From Prosthecobacter debontii (GTDB lineage: Bacteria > Verrucomicrobiota > Verrucomicrobiia > Verrucomicrobiales > Akkermansiaceae), in assembly GCA_945870855.1 (NCBI GenBank), contig CAMBTP010000010.1, positions 1 to 64,000 on the forward strand: a DNA stretch of 64,000 nucleotides, given 5' to 3'. Both the position numbers and the translations under genes were made by a program. Shown piece after piece: positions 33,840 to 44,066 of this stretch. Each line of letters starts with the position of its first letter. Within the stretch, counting starts at the first letter, position 1. The notes under the pieces were generated by a model. The model was not told the origin of the DNA and did no database searches. It was given only the letters and a program-made list of their open reading frames with translations.

Positions 33840-35636
33840 ATGAAACTCACCCCACACCCCATCAATGCCGGTATTTGCCTGCTATCCATTCTATCCTTCG
33901 GAGCCGCCACCGCGCGCGAAGCGGTCGTGCTCGACATGGCGGCCTTCGGCGCGAAGGCCGACGGCAGCGACACGACCCCCGGCTTGCGGGCTGCTCTGGA
34001 AAAAGTCCGCAGCGGTCAGGCGACTAAGCTGATATTTCCACCCGGGCGTTATGATTTCTATCCCGAGCGTGCTTCCGAGCAATACCTGTTTGTCAGCAAC
34101 AATGACGAGGGACTCAAGCGCATCGCGTTTCCCCTGACGGACATCGAGGGATTGGAAATCGATGGCGGTGGATCGACGTTCGTATTCCACGGCTACACCG
34201 TCCCGTTTCTGATCGAAGAATCCAGTGGCATCACTCTCAGGAATTTCTCGGTGGATTTCAGCCGTCCGTTTCACTCGGAAGGGAAAGTCCTAGCGATCAC
34301 GCCCGACCATGTCGATCTGGAGATTTCGGAGGAATACCCCCACGAGATCCGCAACGGCGTGCTCGTGTTCACCAATGGACACAAGGCAAGCGGCCCCGCG
34401 ACGACGGTGAGCAGCGGAGAGGTTCTTTACCCCTACGGCAGCCTGCTCGCCTTCGATCCGGTGAAACGCGAGACCGCTTTCATGGCCAAGGATCGGTACG
34501 AGGTGGGGCAGGGCATTGTCGCGGAGAAACTCGGCCCCGATCAGGTGCGGATCAGGATCACTGACATCTCCGCGAAGGTAGGCGATGTGCTGGTTTTCAG
34601 CCCGAAAAACCGCGATGTCCCCGGGATTGTCATTTCCGATAGCTCCGGCGTCCACCTCACGGACATCACGCTGCACCATTGCGGTGGCATGGGGGTGATC
34701 GCCCAGCGCAGCGCCGATATCTTCGTGAAAAAAATGCGGGTGACTCCGCCTGCCGGTGGGAAGAGGATCGTGAGCACCACGGCGGACGCCACCCACTTCG
34801 TGAACTGCAAGGGCAGGATCGAACTGGTGGATTGCCTTTTCGAACAGCAGAAGGATGACGCTACGAACGTTCACGGGCTCTATGCGAAGATCACACACAT
34901 CTTTTCCCCCACGCGCTTCGAGGTCACCCTCATCCACCCGCAGCAGTCCGGCATCGATTTCATCAAGGCAGGCACCCGCCTTGAGCTGAACGACGGCCCG
35001 AGTTTGCGTGAGGAAGGATTCGCGACAGTCAAATCCGTGGAGCGCATCAACAAGCAAAAAACCATTGTCGAAATAGAGGGCGCCCTGCCCGAGAGCGTCA
35101 CTCTCGGCGATTCGGTGGCGGATGCCGATGCGAACACCGCTGCAGTCCTGATCCGGAATTGTGTGATGCGCGGCAACCGCGCCCGCGGCATCCTGCTCGG
35201 CTCGCGTGGGCCGATGGTCGTCGAGGGCAACACCTTCCACATCCCCGGCGCGGCGATCCTGTTCGAGGGCGACTCGCGTTTCTGGTTCGAGCAAGCGGGA
35301 GTGCGCGACGTCGTGATCCGGGGCAACACCTTCGACAACTGCAACTACGGCGTCTGGGGCACCGGATGCATCCAGGTCGGCTCCGGCATCGCGGATGAAT
35401 TCAAAAGCGTCTCCCGATACAACCGCAACATCCGGATCGAGAATAACCTCTTCCGCGCCTTCAGTCCGCTGCCCCTGCTTTCCATCTACTCGGTGGATGG
35501 CCTCACTTTCACCGGCAACCGGTTGGAGAGAACGAAGACCTATCCCGCGCCAGATGCAGGCGAGTGGAAAATGTTCAAGATCACGGATTCCGATAACGTA
35601 AAAGTTGAGGAGCCTGCCACCCTTTCCAACAATTGA
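33840..35636 (+). CDS. GH110-family alpha-1,3-galactosidase
   Basis: 598 residues with a signal peptide (about 1-24). Strong GH110 features: '[20 protein letters not shown]', '[13 protein letters not shown]', '[18 protein letters not shown]', and '[16 protein letters not shown]' (D339-D340, conserved acidic pair), then '[20 protein letters not shown]' and '[19 protein letters not shown]'. GH110 enzymes remove terminal alpha-1,3-linked galactose, for example from blood-group-B glycans or marine galactans. It lies between a paralogue and a sulfatase, suggesting sulfated galactan degradation. Confidence 0.9.
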   Translation: MKLTPHPINAGICLLSILSFGAATAREAVVLDMAAFGAKADGSDTTPGLRAALEKVRSGQATKLIFPPGRYDFYPERASEQYLFVSNNDEGLKRIAFPLTDIEGLEIDGGGSTFVFHGYTVPFLIEESSGITLRNFSVDFSRPFHSEGKVLAITPDHVDLEISEEYPHEIRNGVLVFTNGHKASGPATTVSSGEVLYPYGSLLAFDPVKRETAFMAKDRYEVGQGIVAEKLGPDQVRIRITDISAKVGDVLVFSPKNRDVPGIVISDSSGVHLTDITLHHCGGMGVIAQRSADIFVKKMRVTPPAGGKRIVSTTADATHFVNCKGRIELVDCLFEQQKDDATNVHGLYAKITHIFSPTRFEVTLIHPQQSGIDFIKAGTRLELNDGPSLREEGFATVKSVERINKQKTIVEIEGALPESVTLGDSVADADANTAAVLIRNCVMRGNRARGILLGSRGPMVVEGNTFHIPGAAILFEGDSRFWFEQAGVRDVVIRGNTFDNCNYGVWGTGCIQVGSGIADEFKSVSRYNRNIRIENNLFRAFSPLPLLSIYSVDGLTFTGNRLERTKTYPAPDAGEWKMFKITDSDNVKVEEPATLSNN

Positions 35637-35676
35637 CGCGGATTGCACCCATCAGAAAAAACCTATCAAAAGCAGT

Positions 35677-37326
35677 TTGAAAACAACCTCAATCATCCAC
35701 TCTTTCACATGGGTTTTCTGTTCCGCTCTGTTTGCCTCATTAGCCCACGCTGCACCTGAATCCCGACAACCCAACATCCTCTTCGTGATCGCCGACGATT
35801 GGGGCTGGGGAGACGCCGGTGTTTATGGACGCACGTGGATCAAGACCCCCGCGTTTGACCGCGTGGCGAACGAGGGACTGCGCTTCGACAACGCCTACAC
35901 GCCCAACGCCAAATGCGCGCCTTCGCGGTCGGCGATTCTCACCGGACGCAATTCATGGCAGCTCAAGGAAGCCGCCAACCACGGCGGATTTTTTCCAAAC
36001 GAGTTCAAGGTCTATCCCGAAACGCTTGGTCGGCACGGCTACTTTGTGGGCATGACGGGAAAAGGCTGGGCACCCGGCATCGCCCTAAATGCCGAGGGTA
36101 AACCCCGACCGCTCACAGGGCAGGCTTTCGAGAAACGCACCGCCCCCAAACCCACCTCCGAGACCAACGCCAACGACTACGCCGCCAATTTCACCGACTT
36201 CCTCGATGCCGCGCCCGAAGACGGCCCGTGGTGCTTCTGGATGGGTGTCCTCGAACCCCACCGAGATTACGAATCCGGCACGGGTGTTTCCAAAGGGGGT
36301 AAAAAAATCACCGACATCGAACGCGTGCCCTCCTACTGGCCGGACACGCCCGCCGTGCGCAATGACATGCTCGACTACGCGCTCGAAGTCGAACACTTCG
36401 ACCGCCACCTTGGACGTGTAATCGAGGAGTTAGAAAAACGCGGCCAGCTCGAAAACACCCTGATCGTCGTGACCTCGGACAACGGCCGTCCGTTTCCCCG
36501 TGAAAAGGGCAACCTCTACGAAGCCGCGAACCATCTTCCCTTCGCCGTGTTATGGAAAGGCGGCATCAAATCCCCCGGTCGCGTGGTTCGCGATTATGTC
36601 AGCTTCGTGGATCTTGCCCCGACCTTTCTCGACGTCGCCGGGATCCCGTGGGCGGAGTCCGGCATGGCTCCCACCTCGGGCATCAGTCTCACCGATGTTT
36701 TTAAATCCGGCAAAACCGACGCCATCCAGCCGGGACGCGACCACGTCATCCTCGGCCAGGAACGGCACGACGTCGGGCGCCCGCACGACCAGGGCTATCC
36801 AATCCGAAGCATCATCAAGGACGGCTGGCTCTACTCGCGCAATTTCACCCCCGATCGCTGGCCATCAGGCAATCCCGAGACCGGCTACCTCAACACCGAT
36901 GGCAGCCCGACCAAAACCGAAATCCTGACCGCCAACCGCGCCAAACCGAACGATCCCCACTGGCTGCTGTGCTTCGGCAAACGCCCGCCGGAAGAACTGT
37001 TCGACCTGAAAACCGATCCCGACTGCGTGAACAACCTCGCCGCCGTGACCGGGCAGCAATCGCGCCGCGCCGCACTTGAAACGCAGTTGCTGGCCAAACT
37101 CAAGGATCAGGAAGACCCGCGCATCTCCGGCCATGGCGAGGTGTTCGACAACTACCCCTACGCAGGCAAGGAACGCGGACTGTATGACCGCTATCTCAAA
37201 GGTGAAAAACTGGACACTGGCTGGGTGAACTCCACCGACGCCGAGCCAGCTCCATTCCCATTAGGTGGAGAAACTCACAACTCCACCGGACTCCCGGCTT
37301 CGCCATTTCGAACAACTGAACAATAA
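35677..37326 (+). CDS. S1-family sulfatase
   Basis: 549 residues from a TTG at 35677, chosen because it begins a clean signal peptide ('[20 protein letters not shown]'); an upstream in-frame start overlaps the GH110 gene. The core is '[20 protein letters not shown]' with metal Asp pair (40-41), the formylglycine site C80-A-P-S-R, 'GKGWAP', and '[20 protein letters not shown]'. It needs formylglycine-generating enzyme for activation. It removes sulfate esters in the periplasm, presumably from the glycan attacked by the flanking beta-helix enzymes. The gene ends 5 bp before the next. Confidence 0.92.
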   Translation: MKTTSIIHSFTWVFCSALFASLAHAAPESRQPNILFVIADDWGWGDAGVYGRTWIKTPAFDRVANEGLRFDNAYTPNAKCAPSRSAILTGRNSWQLKEAANHGGFFPNEFKVYPETLGRHGYFVGMTGKGWAPGIALNAEGKPRPLTGQAFEKRTAPKPTSETNANDYAANFTDFLDAAPEDGPWCFWMGVLEPHRDYESGTGVSKGGKKITDIERVPSYWPDTPAVRNDMLDYALEVEHFDRHLGRVIEELEKRGQLENTLIVVTSDNGRPFPREKGNLYEAANHLPFAVLWKGGIKSPGRVVRDYVSFVDLAPTFLDVAGIPWAESGMAPTSGISLTDVFKSGKTDAIQPGRDHVILGQERHDVGRPHDQGYPIRSIIKDGWLYSRNFTPDRWPSGNPETGYLNTDGSPTKTEILTANRAKPNDPHWLLCFGKRPPEELFDLKTDPDCVNNLAAVTGQQSRRAALETQLLAKLKDQEDPRISGHGEVFDNYPYAGKERGLYDRYLKGEKLDTGWVNSTDAEPAPFPLGGETHNSTGLPASPFRTTEQ

Positions 37327-37331
37327 GAGAT

Positions 37332-39074
37332 ATGCACATCATCCCCACCCTTCGCCCTTTCGTTCAACTCACATTGCTCGCTGTCACGGCTGTGGTGCTT
37401 CTAGGGAGTTGCCGCAAGACTAACTCATCCAAACCGGTGGCCGAATTGCCGGAGAAAGTCGTGCTCATCGAACAGTCCGCAGACCTTCGGGCGTTGATCG
37501 ACGCAGAGCTTGCGGCGGGCAAGAAGCGCATCGTGATTCCGCAAGGGCGTTATCACGTATCTTCGGAGCAGGGATTCCATCTTCAATTCAAGAACCTCTC
37601 CGATGTGGAAATCATCGCCGAGAACGTCGAGATGGTTTGCACGTCAACGGTTCAGGCTGTGTCATTCGATCATTGTTCGAATGTGACCCTGCGCGGACTG
37701 ACCGTGGACTACGATCCACTGCCTTTCACTCAGGGCAAAATCATCGCCATGGCACCCGACAAGAGTTGGATGGATTTCGAGGTGGCAAAGGGATATCCGG
37801 AAAACGAATTGCAGGAACGCATCCAGATCTATGACCCGGCGACGGGCGAACTCCGCAGGGGGGACGCTTCATGGGATCAGAAAATCGAGGCGCTCGGGGA
37901 ACACCGCTATCGTGTTGGAAAGGGTGGAAACTACCGGTTCGATCCCCTGAACGACACCGAGCAGGTGGGTGATATCCTCGTGACGAACAACCATTTCGGC
38001 CAACAGGCATCGCCCCACGCTATCGCGTTGCAGGGCTGCAAGAGAGTGCGTCTCGAAGACATCACCGTCTTCGCCTCGCCTTGTTTCGGCTTTCTCGAAC
38101 ACGACTGCGATGGTTCTGAATACATCCGCTGCAAGGTGGATCGCCGCGGCCTGGCGGACGATCCGGTGAAACGCGACCAGCCGCGCATGCGTTCGCTGAA
38201 TGCCGATGCGTTTCACAGCAAGGATGCCGCCAAGGGCCCCGCCATCATCGGATGCACGGCCCGTTTCCAGGGCGACGACTGCGTGAACATCAACGGGAAA
38301 TACCATTACGTGAGCGGCGCCCAAGGTCGGCTCGTGCGCATCGCGGTTCTCAACAACCAGCTTAAGATCAAGGTCGGCGATCCGGTGGAGTTCCTACCCA
38401 ATTCGGGGCCGCGCCCGCCGGATGCAGTGGTGATGGACATGCAGCCGGATCCCGCGCCGATCACCGGGGAGGAAAAAAACCTGGTCCAAAAGCTCGGCCT
38501 CAACGAGAACATCCGGACGTGGCTTCTGACAGGAAAGGCGCAGTTTTACACGCTTACGCTGGATCGAGAAATCGAGGTGCCCGCCGGTTCCGCGGTTTGT
38601 TGTCCGCTGAGGGTTGGCAATGGCTTTGCCGTCAAGGACTGCGACTTCGGGCACAACCGCTCGCGCGGCGTCCTCATCAAGGCCAGCAACGGCGAAGTGA
38701 GCGGCAACCGCATCATCAACAGCCGCATGGCGGCCGTGCTGGTTTCTCCAGAATTCTGGTGGATGGAAGCCGGCATGTCCTCTGATGTGGTGGTGAGGGA
38801 CAACGTCATCAAAGGCTGCCCGCAGACACCGATCCAGATTCACGCCCATGGCGGCAACCGCGAGATCCTGCCCGCCGGCGCGCTCCGCAACATTTCCATC
38901 CTCAACAACCGCTTCGAGGACTGCGTGTGGCCGCTTGTCCACGTGACCTCAACATCGAATCTTAAAATCGAAGGGAATCTTTTCCCTGAATTGCCGCCCG
39001 CAAAAACCGACGGAGCCGAGCTGCCACAGGCAGTGGTCTTGGAAAACTGCGAGCCCGCACCAGGCGGGCGATAA
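37332..39074 (+). CDS. Beta-helix lipoprotein, GH110-like
   Basis: 580 residues. A lipobox 'VVLLGSC' puts the lipidated cysteine at C27, so the protein is membrane-anchored, unlike its two secreted relatives. The helix region has 'NVTLRGLTVDYDPLPFTQGK' (compare 'VRKISIDHDPLGYTQGT' in the first enzyme) and 'GDDCVNINGKYHYVSGAQGR' with D315-D316. It is the last gene of the cluster. A glycosidase acting on oligosaccharides at the cell surface is inferred. Confidence 0.75.
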   Translation: MHIIPTLRPFVQLTLLAVTAVVLLGSCRKTNSSKPVAELPEKVVLIEQSADLRALIDAELAAGKKRIVIPQGRYHVSSEQGFHLQFKNLSDVEIIAENVEMVCTSTVQAVSFDHCSNVTLRGLTVDYDPLPFTQGKIIAMAPDKSWMDFEVAKGYPENELQERIQIYDPATGELRRGDASWDQKIEALGEHRYRVGKGGNYRFDPLNDTEQVGDILVTNNHFGQQASPHAIALQGCKRVRLEDITVFASPCFGFLEHDCDGSEYIRCKVDRRGLADDPVKRDQPRMRSLNADAFHSKDAAKGPAIIGCTARFQGDDCVNINGKYHYVSGAQGRLVRIAVLNNQLKIKVGDPVEFLPNSGPRPPDAVVMDMQPDPAPITGEEKNLVQKLGLNENIRTWLLTGKAQFYTLTLDREIEVPAGSAVCCPLRVGNGFAVKDCDFGHNRSRGVLIKASNGEVSGNRIINSRMAAVLVSPEFWWMEAGMSSDVVVRDNVIKGCPQTPIQIHAHGGNREILPAGALRNISILNNRFEDCVWPLVHVTSTSNLKIEGNLFPELPPAKTDGAELPQAVVLENCEPAPGGR

Positions 39075-39079
39075 TCCGT

Positions 39080-40363
39080 TCAGAGATCGTTGATCGAGCC
39101 GAAGTCGGGCGAGAACAGTCGCTTGTAGGTTCTCGCCGCGTAGCCGTCGGTCATGCCCGCGAGGTAATCGCAGACGAGGCGGGCGCGGGCTTCTGCATCG
39201 GCGGCTTGTTCGATTTCGCGGACGGTATCCGCGGGGAGGAGTTGGAAATCTTGGCCGTCGATGCGCTCGCCTTTCACGTAACGTGTTTCCAAGATTTCCC
39301 AGAGCTGGCGAAGCATCCGCGAGCCTTTGTGTTCGAGTTGTTTCAGCTGCGGGGAGAGGAAGACGAGCTCGAAGGCGAGTTTTTTGAAAAGCTCACTCTC
39401 GGCGCGGACGGCGGGATCGACGGTGAGGCGGTATTTGTAGCGGTTCGTGGCCGCGGAGAGGAAATTCACATCCTTCTCCAGCGAGGTGGCGCGGATGTAT
39501 GCGCCGATGCGTTTGCCGACGAATGGATCCACTTTCCGCCTGCGGATCGCACGGATCAGGTCTCCGAGGGGTGTGCCTTCGGAAGTGTCCGTGCCGGTGG
39601 CTTCCGCCCAGCTTTCGATTTTCTCCACATGCAGAAAACCGGCGCGGACGCTGTCGGAGAGGTCGTTCAGAGAGTAGGCGGTGTCGTCCGCCCAATCCAT
39701 GATCTGGCACTCGATGGACTTGAAGGAATCGCGCTCTTTGCCAGGAGTCAGCTCCGCAGGGAAATCATTTCCCGCCAGCGCCCAGTCGAGGAAGTGCGCC
39801 TGCGAATCGTAGATGAAATGGTTTTTCGGAGGAGCGCCGCCGGCTTTGAGTTCGCTCCAGAGTGTCTTGTATTTCAGGATGCCGTCGAGGAACGCGCGCG
39901 AGGGATCCATGCCTGTGTGCTTGGCGGAAAAGATGCGCTCGGTGAGCAGGCGCAGCGTTTGGGCGTTGCCTTCGAAACCGCCGTTTCCGGCAAGCAGATG
40001 GTTCAGCGTGCGCTCGCCCGCATGGCCGAAGGGTGGGTGGCCGAGATCATGGGAAAGGCAGATCGCCTCAATCAGATCGGGGTCGATGTGGAAGTCATCG
40101 GAAAGCAGGGAGCTTGGCTGGCGCAGCAGCCAAGCAGATATTGATTTTCCAATCTGCGCGACCTCCAGCGAGTGCGTGAGGCGGGTGCGGTAGAAATCGT
40201 ATTCGCCGGACCAGAAAACCTGGGTCTTGTTCTGCAGGCGGCGGAAGGTGGGCGTGTGGAGCACTCGGTCACGATCGACCTGGAAAGGTGTGCGGTAATC
40301 TCCGGCGTCCGATTTCCCGGACATCCGCTCGGTGTCGAAGGCTCCGTAAAACTCGTTCCGCAT
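39080..40363 (-). CDS. dGTPase-like HD-domain phosphohydrolase
   Basis: 427 residues from the ATG at 40363; an upstream TTG would add 26 poorly conserved residues. HD motifs are 'YRTRLTHSLEVAQIG' and 'ICLSHDLGHPPFGHAGERTL', with 'DYRTPFQVDRDRVLHTPTFR' at the start, as in deoxyguanosinetriphosphate triphosphohydrolase-like proteins. They hydrolyse dNTPs to nucleosides plus triphosphate. It is convergent with the beta-helix lipoprotein gene, with only a 5-bp gap. Confidence 0.92.
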   Translation of the reverse strand: MRNEFYGAFDTERMSGKSDAGDYRTPFQVDRDRVLHTPTFRRLQNKTQVFWSGEYDFYRTRLTHSLEVAQIGKSISAWLLRQPSSLLSDDFHIDPDLIEAICLSHDLGHPPFGHAGERTLNHLLAGNGGFEGNAQTLRLLTERIFSAKHTGMDPSRAFLDGILKYKTLWSELKAGGAPPKNHFIYDSQAHFLDWALAGNDFPAELTPGKERDSFKSIECQIMDWADDTAYSLNDLSDSVRAGFLHVEKIESWAEATGTDTSEGTPLGDLIRAIRRRKVDPFVGKRIGAYIRATSLEKDVNFLSAATNRYKYRLTVDPAVRAESELFKKLAFELVFLSPQLKQLEHKGSRMLRQLWEILETRYVKGERIDGQDFQLLPADTVREIEQAADAEARARLVCDYLAGMTDGYAARTYKRLFSPDFGSINDL

Positions 40364-40430
40364 GAAAGAGTTTGCGTGTGCGCGGTTACGGGTTTCAAGG
40401 GTAGAGTTGGGGAAATGGAATGAAGAGGGT

Positions 40431-40535
40431 TTCACCGCCAATACGCCAAGTTCGCCAAGCTAGACAGATGTTTGAATAAGAGGGAGGAATTCGGTATGAA
40501 TCTTCCTTGGCGCCCTTGGCGACTTGGCGGTTCAA
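40431..40535. repeat. Inverted repeat built of CGCCAAG-type units
   Basis: TTTCACCGCCAATACGCCAAG (40431-40451) faces CTTGGCGACTTGGCGGTTCAAA (about 40515-40536), with CGCCAAG units internal to each arm. Similar purine-rich units (CGCGGAGG, CGCAGAGG) occur at 22228-22262 and, inverted, at 12719-12757. It is a dispersed intergenic repeat of unknown role. Confidence 0.6.
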
Positions 40536-40588
40536 ATTCTTCTCGGGGTTGGTTGCAGAGTGGTTTGAGAACTGCTAGTTGTTCTGGG

Positions 40589-41050
40589 ATGGTAACAAAG
40601 CAAGTGATCAGGGCGGCGACGGGATGGTTGGAACTGGGCATGCCCGACGACGCGCTGGAGGAGCTTGCGGCGTTGACGGGTGAGGATGGCAGGGAGCGGC
40701 GGGTGCTTGAGCTGAAACTCTCGGCGAAGATGGCGAAGGAGGATTGGCAACATGCTTCTACGACCGCGCTGGAACTTTGTGAGCAGGCGGCGGACGAACC
40801 GGATTTTTTTATGAGCGCGGCGTATTGCCTCCACGAGGCGGGCCGCACGGCGGAGGCACGCGATTGCCTGCTGCATGGACCGGGTGTGCTCGTGGAGTTT
40901 CCCGTCTATCATTACAACATGGCCTGTTATCTCTGGACGCTCGGCGAACAGGAAGCGGCAAGAAGTTGCTTAGACAAAGCCGTCGCAATGGACGAGGGCT
41001 TCCTCGAAGCAGCACGCACGGACAGGGATCTGGTGGGGATGGATATCTGA
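40589..41050 (+). CDS. TPR-like protein
   Basis: 153 residues from the ATG at 40589; upstream in-frame codons run through the inverted repeat. Helical repeats such as 'AATGWLELGMPDDALEELAAL', 'AAYCLHEAGRTAEARDCLL' and 'MACYLWTLGEQEAARSCLDK' are TPR-like. No signal peptide, so cytoplasmic. Function unknown. Confidence 0.8.
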   Translation: MVTKQVIRAATGWLELGMPDDALEELAALTGEDGRERRVLELKLSAKMAKEDWQHASTTALELCEQAADEPDFFMSAAYCLHEAGRTAEARDCLLHGPGVLVEFPVYHYNMACYLWTLGEQEAARSCLDKAVAMDEGFLEAARTDRDLVGMDI

Positions 41051-41136
41051 TGGATCACGGGTGCCGAAAGAGCGGTGAGAGTTAATTTCTACACTTGGAG
41101 TTTGATCTCCGCGCCGCGCGATTTCACCCTCTGCGC

Positions 41137-41601
41137 ATGACAGACAACACTCTTGCCAAGATCGAAGCGCTCGGACTGAAACTTCCCGTAGTGCCGACCC
41201 CCATCGCTGCCTATGTGAACTATGTCCGCACCGGTAACCTGCTTTTCCTCTCCGGCGGGCTGCCCATCGATGGTGACGTGAAAATTCTCGGCAAAGTTCC
41301 TTCCGTCTGCTCGGTGGAGAAAGCGGTCGAGGGCGCACGTATCATCGTGCTGAACCGTCTTGCGGTGATCAAGGAGGCGATCGGCTCGCTGGACAACGTG
41401 AAGCAGATCGTGACGCTCAATGGCTTCGTCAACTCGGAGCCGGATTTCACCGGTCATCCGGTGGTGGTGAACGGCGCGTCGGAGTTGCTCGTGGAAATTT
41501 TCGGCGAGCGCGGCAAGCATTCCCGCACGGCTCTCGGCGTGGCTGCACTACCGCTCGATGTCGCGGTGGAGATCAATCTGATCGTCGAGGTGGCGGATTG
41601 A
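41137..41601 (+). CDS. RidA/YjgF-family protein
   Basis: 154 residues from the ATG at 41137. It starts '[20 protein letters not shown]' and contains '[20 protein letters not shown]' and '[20 protein letters not shown]', the YjgF-like 150-160 residue subgroup. RidA proteins remove reactive enamine/imine intermediates of amino-acid metabolism; whether this subgroup does so is uncertain. It converges on ubiE with a 6-bp gap. Confidence 0.88.
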   Translation: MTDNTLAKIEALGLKLPVVPTPIAAYVNYVRTGNLLFLSGGLPIDGDVKILGKVPSVCSVEKAVEGARIIVLNRLAVIKEAIGSLDNVKQIVTLNGFVNSEPDFTGHPVVVNGASELLVEIFGERGKHSRTALGVAALPLDVAVEINLIVEVAD

Positions 41602-41607
41602 TAAATC

Positions 41608-42282
41608 TCAGATTTTCACGGCCTCGTAAGCGGTGACGACGCCGAAGGTCATGGGTGTGGCGGTGGCGTTGCCGTAGCCGTTTGCTTCGAGGAGGGCGAT
41701 CATGTCCTTGCCGGAGGGGAATTGCTCGATGGAATCGCCGAGGTATTCGTAGGCGTCTTTCTGGCCTGTGAGAAGACCGGCGAGTTTGGGCAGGACGTGG
41801 TGGAGATATAGGCGGTAAATTGTTTGGAAAGGCGGCGGCGGTTGGGAGAAATCGAGGATGAAAAGATGACCGCCGGGCTTGATCACGCGGCGCATCTCGC
41901 GGAGTGCGAGCGGGTAATCTCCCATGTTCCGTAGACCGAAGGCGACGGTAATGACATCGAACTCATCTGTTTCGAAAGGGAGATCCAACGCATCCGCTAC
42001 CAGCGTTTTCCTGACACCGCGTGAGGAAGCATGGGCGAGCATTTCCGCACAGAAATCCGTGGCGATTACGTCGCAGTCTGGGATCTCGTCCTGGATCTTC
42101 AGCGCGAGGTCGCCTGTGCCGCTGGCTACATCCATCAGCTTGCGGGGGCGGAGTTGCTTGATCCGTTTCGTGATGAGGTGTCGCCACCAGAAATCCATCC
42201 CGCCGGAGAGGACATGGTTGGTAAGGACGTAGCGATCCGCGATGCGAGCGAAGGCGTTTTTGACGTAGGCGGGATCGGGCAT
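41608..42282 (-). CDS. ubiE: Demethylmenaquinone methyltransferase
   Basis: 224 residues, SAM-dependent. Typical UbiE/MenG motifs: '[20 protein letters not shown]', '[20 protein letters not shown]', '[20 protein letters not shown]' and '[18 protein letters not shown]'. It methylates demethylmenaquinone in menaquinone synthesis (or the ubiquinone precursor). It follows trpB by 3 bp, so the two are co-transcribed despite unrelated pathways. Confidence 0.93.
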   Translation of the reverse strand: MPDPAYVKNAFARIADRYVLTNHVLSGGMDFWWRHLITKRIKQLRPRKLMDVASGTGDLALKIQDEIPDCDVIATDFCAEMLAHASSRGVRKTLVADALDLPFETDEFDVITVAFGLRNMGDYPLALREMRRVIKPGGHLFILDFSQPPPPFQTIYRLYLHHVLPKLAGLLTGQKDAYEYLGDSIEQFPSGKDMIALLEANGYGNATATPMTFGVVTAYEAVKI

Positions 42283-42285
42283 GAA

Positions 42286-43479
42286 TTAGAGGAGATATCT
42301 CGCCGCTTGTTCCACGTCCTTATCGCCGCGGCCGGAGAGGTTGGCGATGATGATGTAGTTTTCTGGAAGGGAGGCTGCGACTTTGGAAATGTAGGCGATG
42401 GCGTGGGCGCTTTCCAAGGCAGGGATGATGCCTTCGGTGTGGGCGAGTTCCTTGAATCCAGCGAGCGCTTCATCGTCGGTAGCGTAGGTGTATTCCACGC
42501 GACCGGCCTCTTGAAGAAATGCGTGCTCGGGGCCGATGGCGGCGTAGTCGAGTCCGGCGGAGACGGAATGAGTGAGTTCGATCTGGCCGTCAGAATTGGC
42601 AAGCAACCAGGTTTTCGTCCCCTGGAGGATACCGAGTTTCCCGCCTTGGAATCGTGCGGCGTGGCGCTCGGGGATGATCCCGTCGCCGCCTGCTTCAACA
42701 CCGACCATGCGGACATTTTCATCGCCGAGGAAAGGGTGGAACAGCCCGATCGCATTCGATCCGCCGCCCACGCAGGCAACGAGCATATCTGGCAGGCGAC
42801 CTTCACGCTCGAGAATTTGCTCTCTGGTTTCCACACCGATCACGCGGTGGAAATCCCGAACGATCATCGGAAACGGATGCGAGCCTAGAGCGGAGCCGAT
42901 GATGTAATGGGTGTTCTCCACGCTGGCGACCCAATCGCGCATCGCTTCGTTGACCGCTTCTTTCAGCGTAGCTTGGCCGGCGGTGACGGCGCAGACTTCC
43001 GCTCCCATCAGCCGCATCCGGGCGACGTTGAGCGCCTGCCTTTCCATATCGACCTTGCCCATGTAAACCACGCACTCCATCCCGAAGCGCGCGCAAACCG
43101 TAGCGGTGGCGACACCATGCTGACCCGCTCCCGTTTCGGCGATGATGCGGGTTTTACCAAGACGTTTCGCAAGAAGGATTTGGCCGAGGGCGTTGTTAAT
43201 TTTGTGCGCACCGGTGTGGAGTAAATCCTCGCGTTTCAGATAGATTTTTGCGCCGCCGAGTTTCTCCGTCCAGCGCTCCGCGAAATACAGTGGGGTAGGG
43301 CGGCCGACGTAGTTTTTCAGTAAGTCGTCGAGCTCCGCTTGGAACGCGGGGTCGGCCTTGGCTTCCTCGTAAGCTTTCGCGAGATCTTGGAGCGGGGTCA
43401 TCAGGGTCTCGGGGACGAACATTCCTCCGAATTGTCCGAAGTGACCCTTCGAGTCGGGTAGTGTGGGTGCTGCAATCAT
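42286..43479 (-). CDS. trpB: Tryptophan synthase beta chain
   Basis: 397 residues from the ATG at 43479. PLP lysine lies in '[20 protein letters not shown]'; other signatures are '[19 protein letters not shown]', '[20 protein letters not shown]' and '[14 protein letters not shown]'. It joins indole and serine to tryptophan. No trpA is adjacent; the preceding gene is a degenerate L,D-transpeptidase whose stop overlaps the trpB start (ATGA). Confidence 0.95.
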   Translation of the reverse strand: MIAAPTLPDSKGHFGQFGGMFVPETLMTPLQDLAKAYEEAKADPAFQAELDDLLKNYVGRPTPLYFAERWTEKLGGAKIYLKREDLLHTGAHKINNALGQILLAKRLGKTRIIAETGAGQHGVATATVCARFGMECVVYMGKVDMERQALNVARMRLMGAEVCAVTAGQATLKEAVNEAMRDWVASVENTHYIIGSALGSHPFPMIVRDFHRVIGVETREQILEREGRLPDMLVACVGGGSNAIGLFHPFLGDENVRMVGVEAGGDGIIPERHAARFQGGKLGILQGTKTWLLANSDGQIELTHSVSAGLDYAAIGPEHAFLQEAGRVEYTYATDDEALAGFKELAHTEGIIPALESAHAIAYISKVAASLPENYIIIANLSGRGDKDVEQAARYLL

Positions 43480-43793
43480 GGTAGTTTCCAAACGGGTTTG
43501 AGCTTCTTGTAATCGGCGCTAGGCAATAGGACGTAGAGCGGGCGGCGGCTCGGGTCAACCGCTGCGATGAGTTGGCGGAGTTTATCCTCGGACATGGTGG
43601 TGCATCCGGCGGTGGCTGCGGCACCTTCTCGCCGCCAGACATCGCCCTTTTTCTCGAAAAACGAGATGGTTACATGTGAGCTGTTCCAGCCATCGGCCAG
43701 CCCGACCACGCATTGGCTGGAGCCAGCCGGCAACTCGAACGCGCCGGAAACCATCGGCGTGAGGAGTAGGCAGGCCAGCGGAAAAAATTTCAT
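43476..43793 (-). pseudogene. Internally deleted L,D-transpeptidase-like secreted protein
   Basis: 105 residues with a signal peptide (about 1-18). The N-terminal part 'SSQCVVGLADGWNSSHVTIS' and the C-terminal part 'TAGCTTMSEDKLRQLIAAVD', '[11 protein letters not shown]' are the two ends of a YkuD-like L,D-transpeptidase family of about 200-250 residues. The middle, including the catalytic histidine region, is missing; the cysteine in 'TAGCT' remains. The frame is intact, so a small stable product is possible, but cross-linking activity is unlikely. Confidence 0.7.
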
Positions 43794-44066
43794 ACCCGCA
43801 ATGTGACGCATTTTTCCCGCGAGGCAAATGCTAGTCGCGAGAATGGGGCGGGGGATCACCCCTGATTCGCGCGCACCCAAGCTCCGGCGTATTCGTTTCT
43901 CATCCCGCCCAAGCTCGTTTATCCTTGGATACGGAATTTTCCGACCAAATACTCTGGTTCTTTGTTCCGATGAACTTGATCGCCTTGACACGCGGGCTTT
44001 CATCGCGGAGATGATTTTCTATTGACCGCTATCCGCGTTCCGATAGTAAACGCCTACCGAAATAAA

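Noticed and set aside
33000-36600. Long open frames antisense to the beta-helix and sulfatase genes
   Set aside because: GC-rich genes give long antisense frames; these lack recognisable domains while the sense frames have clear motifs.
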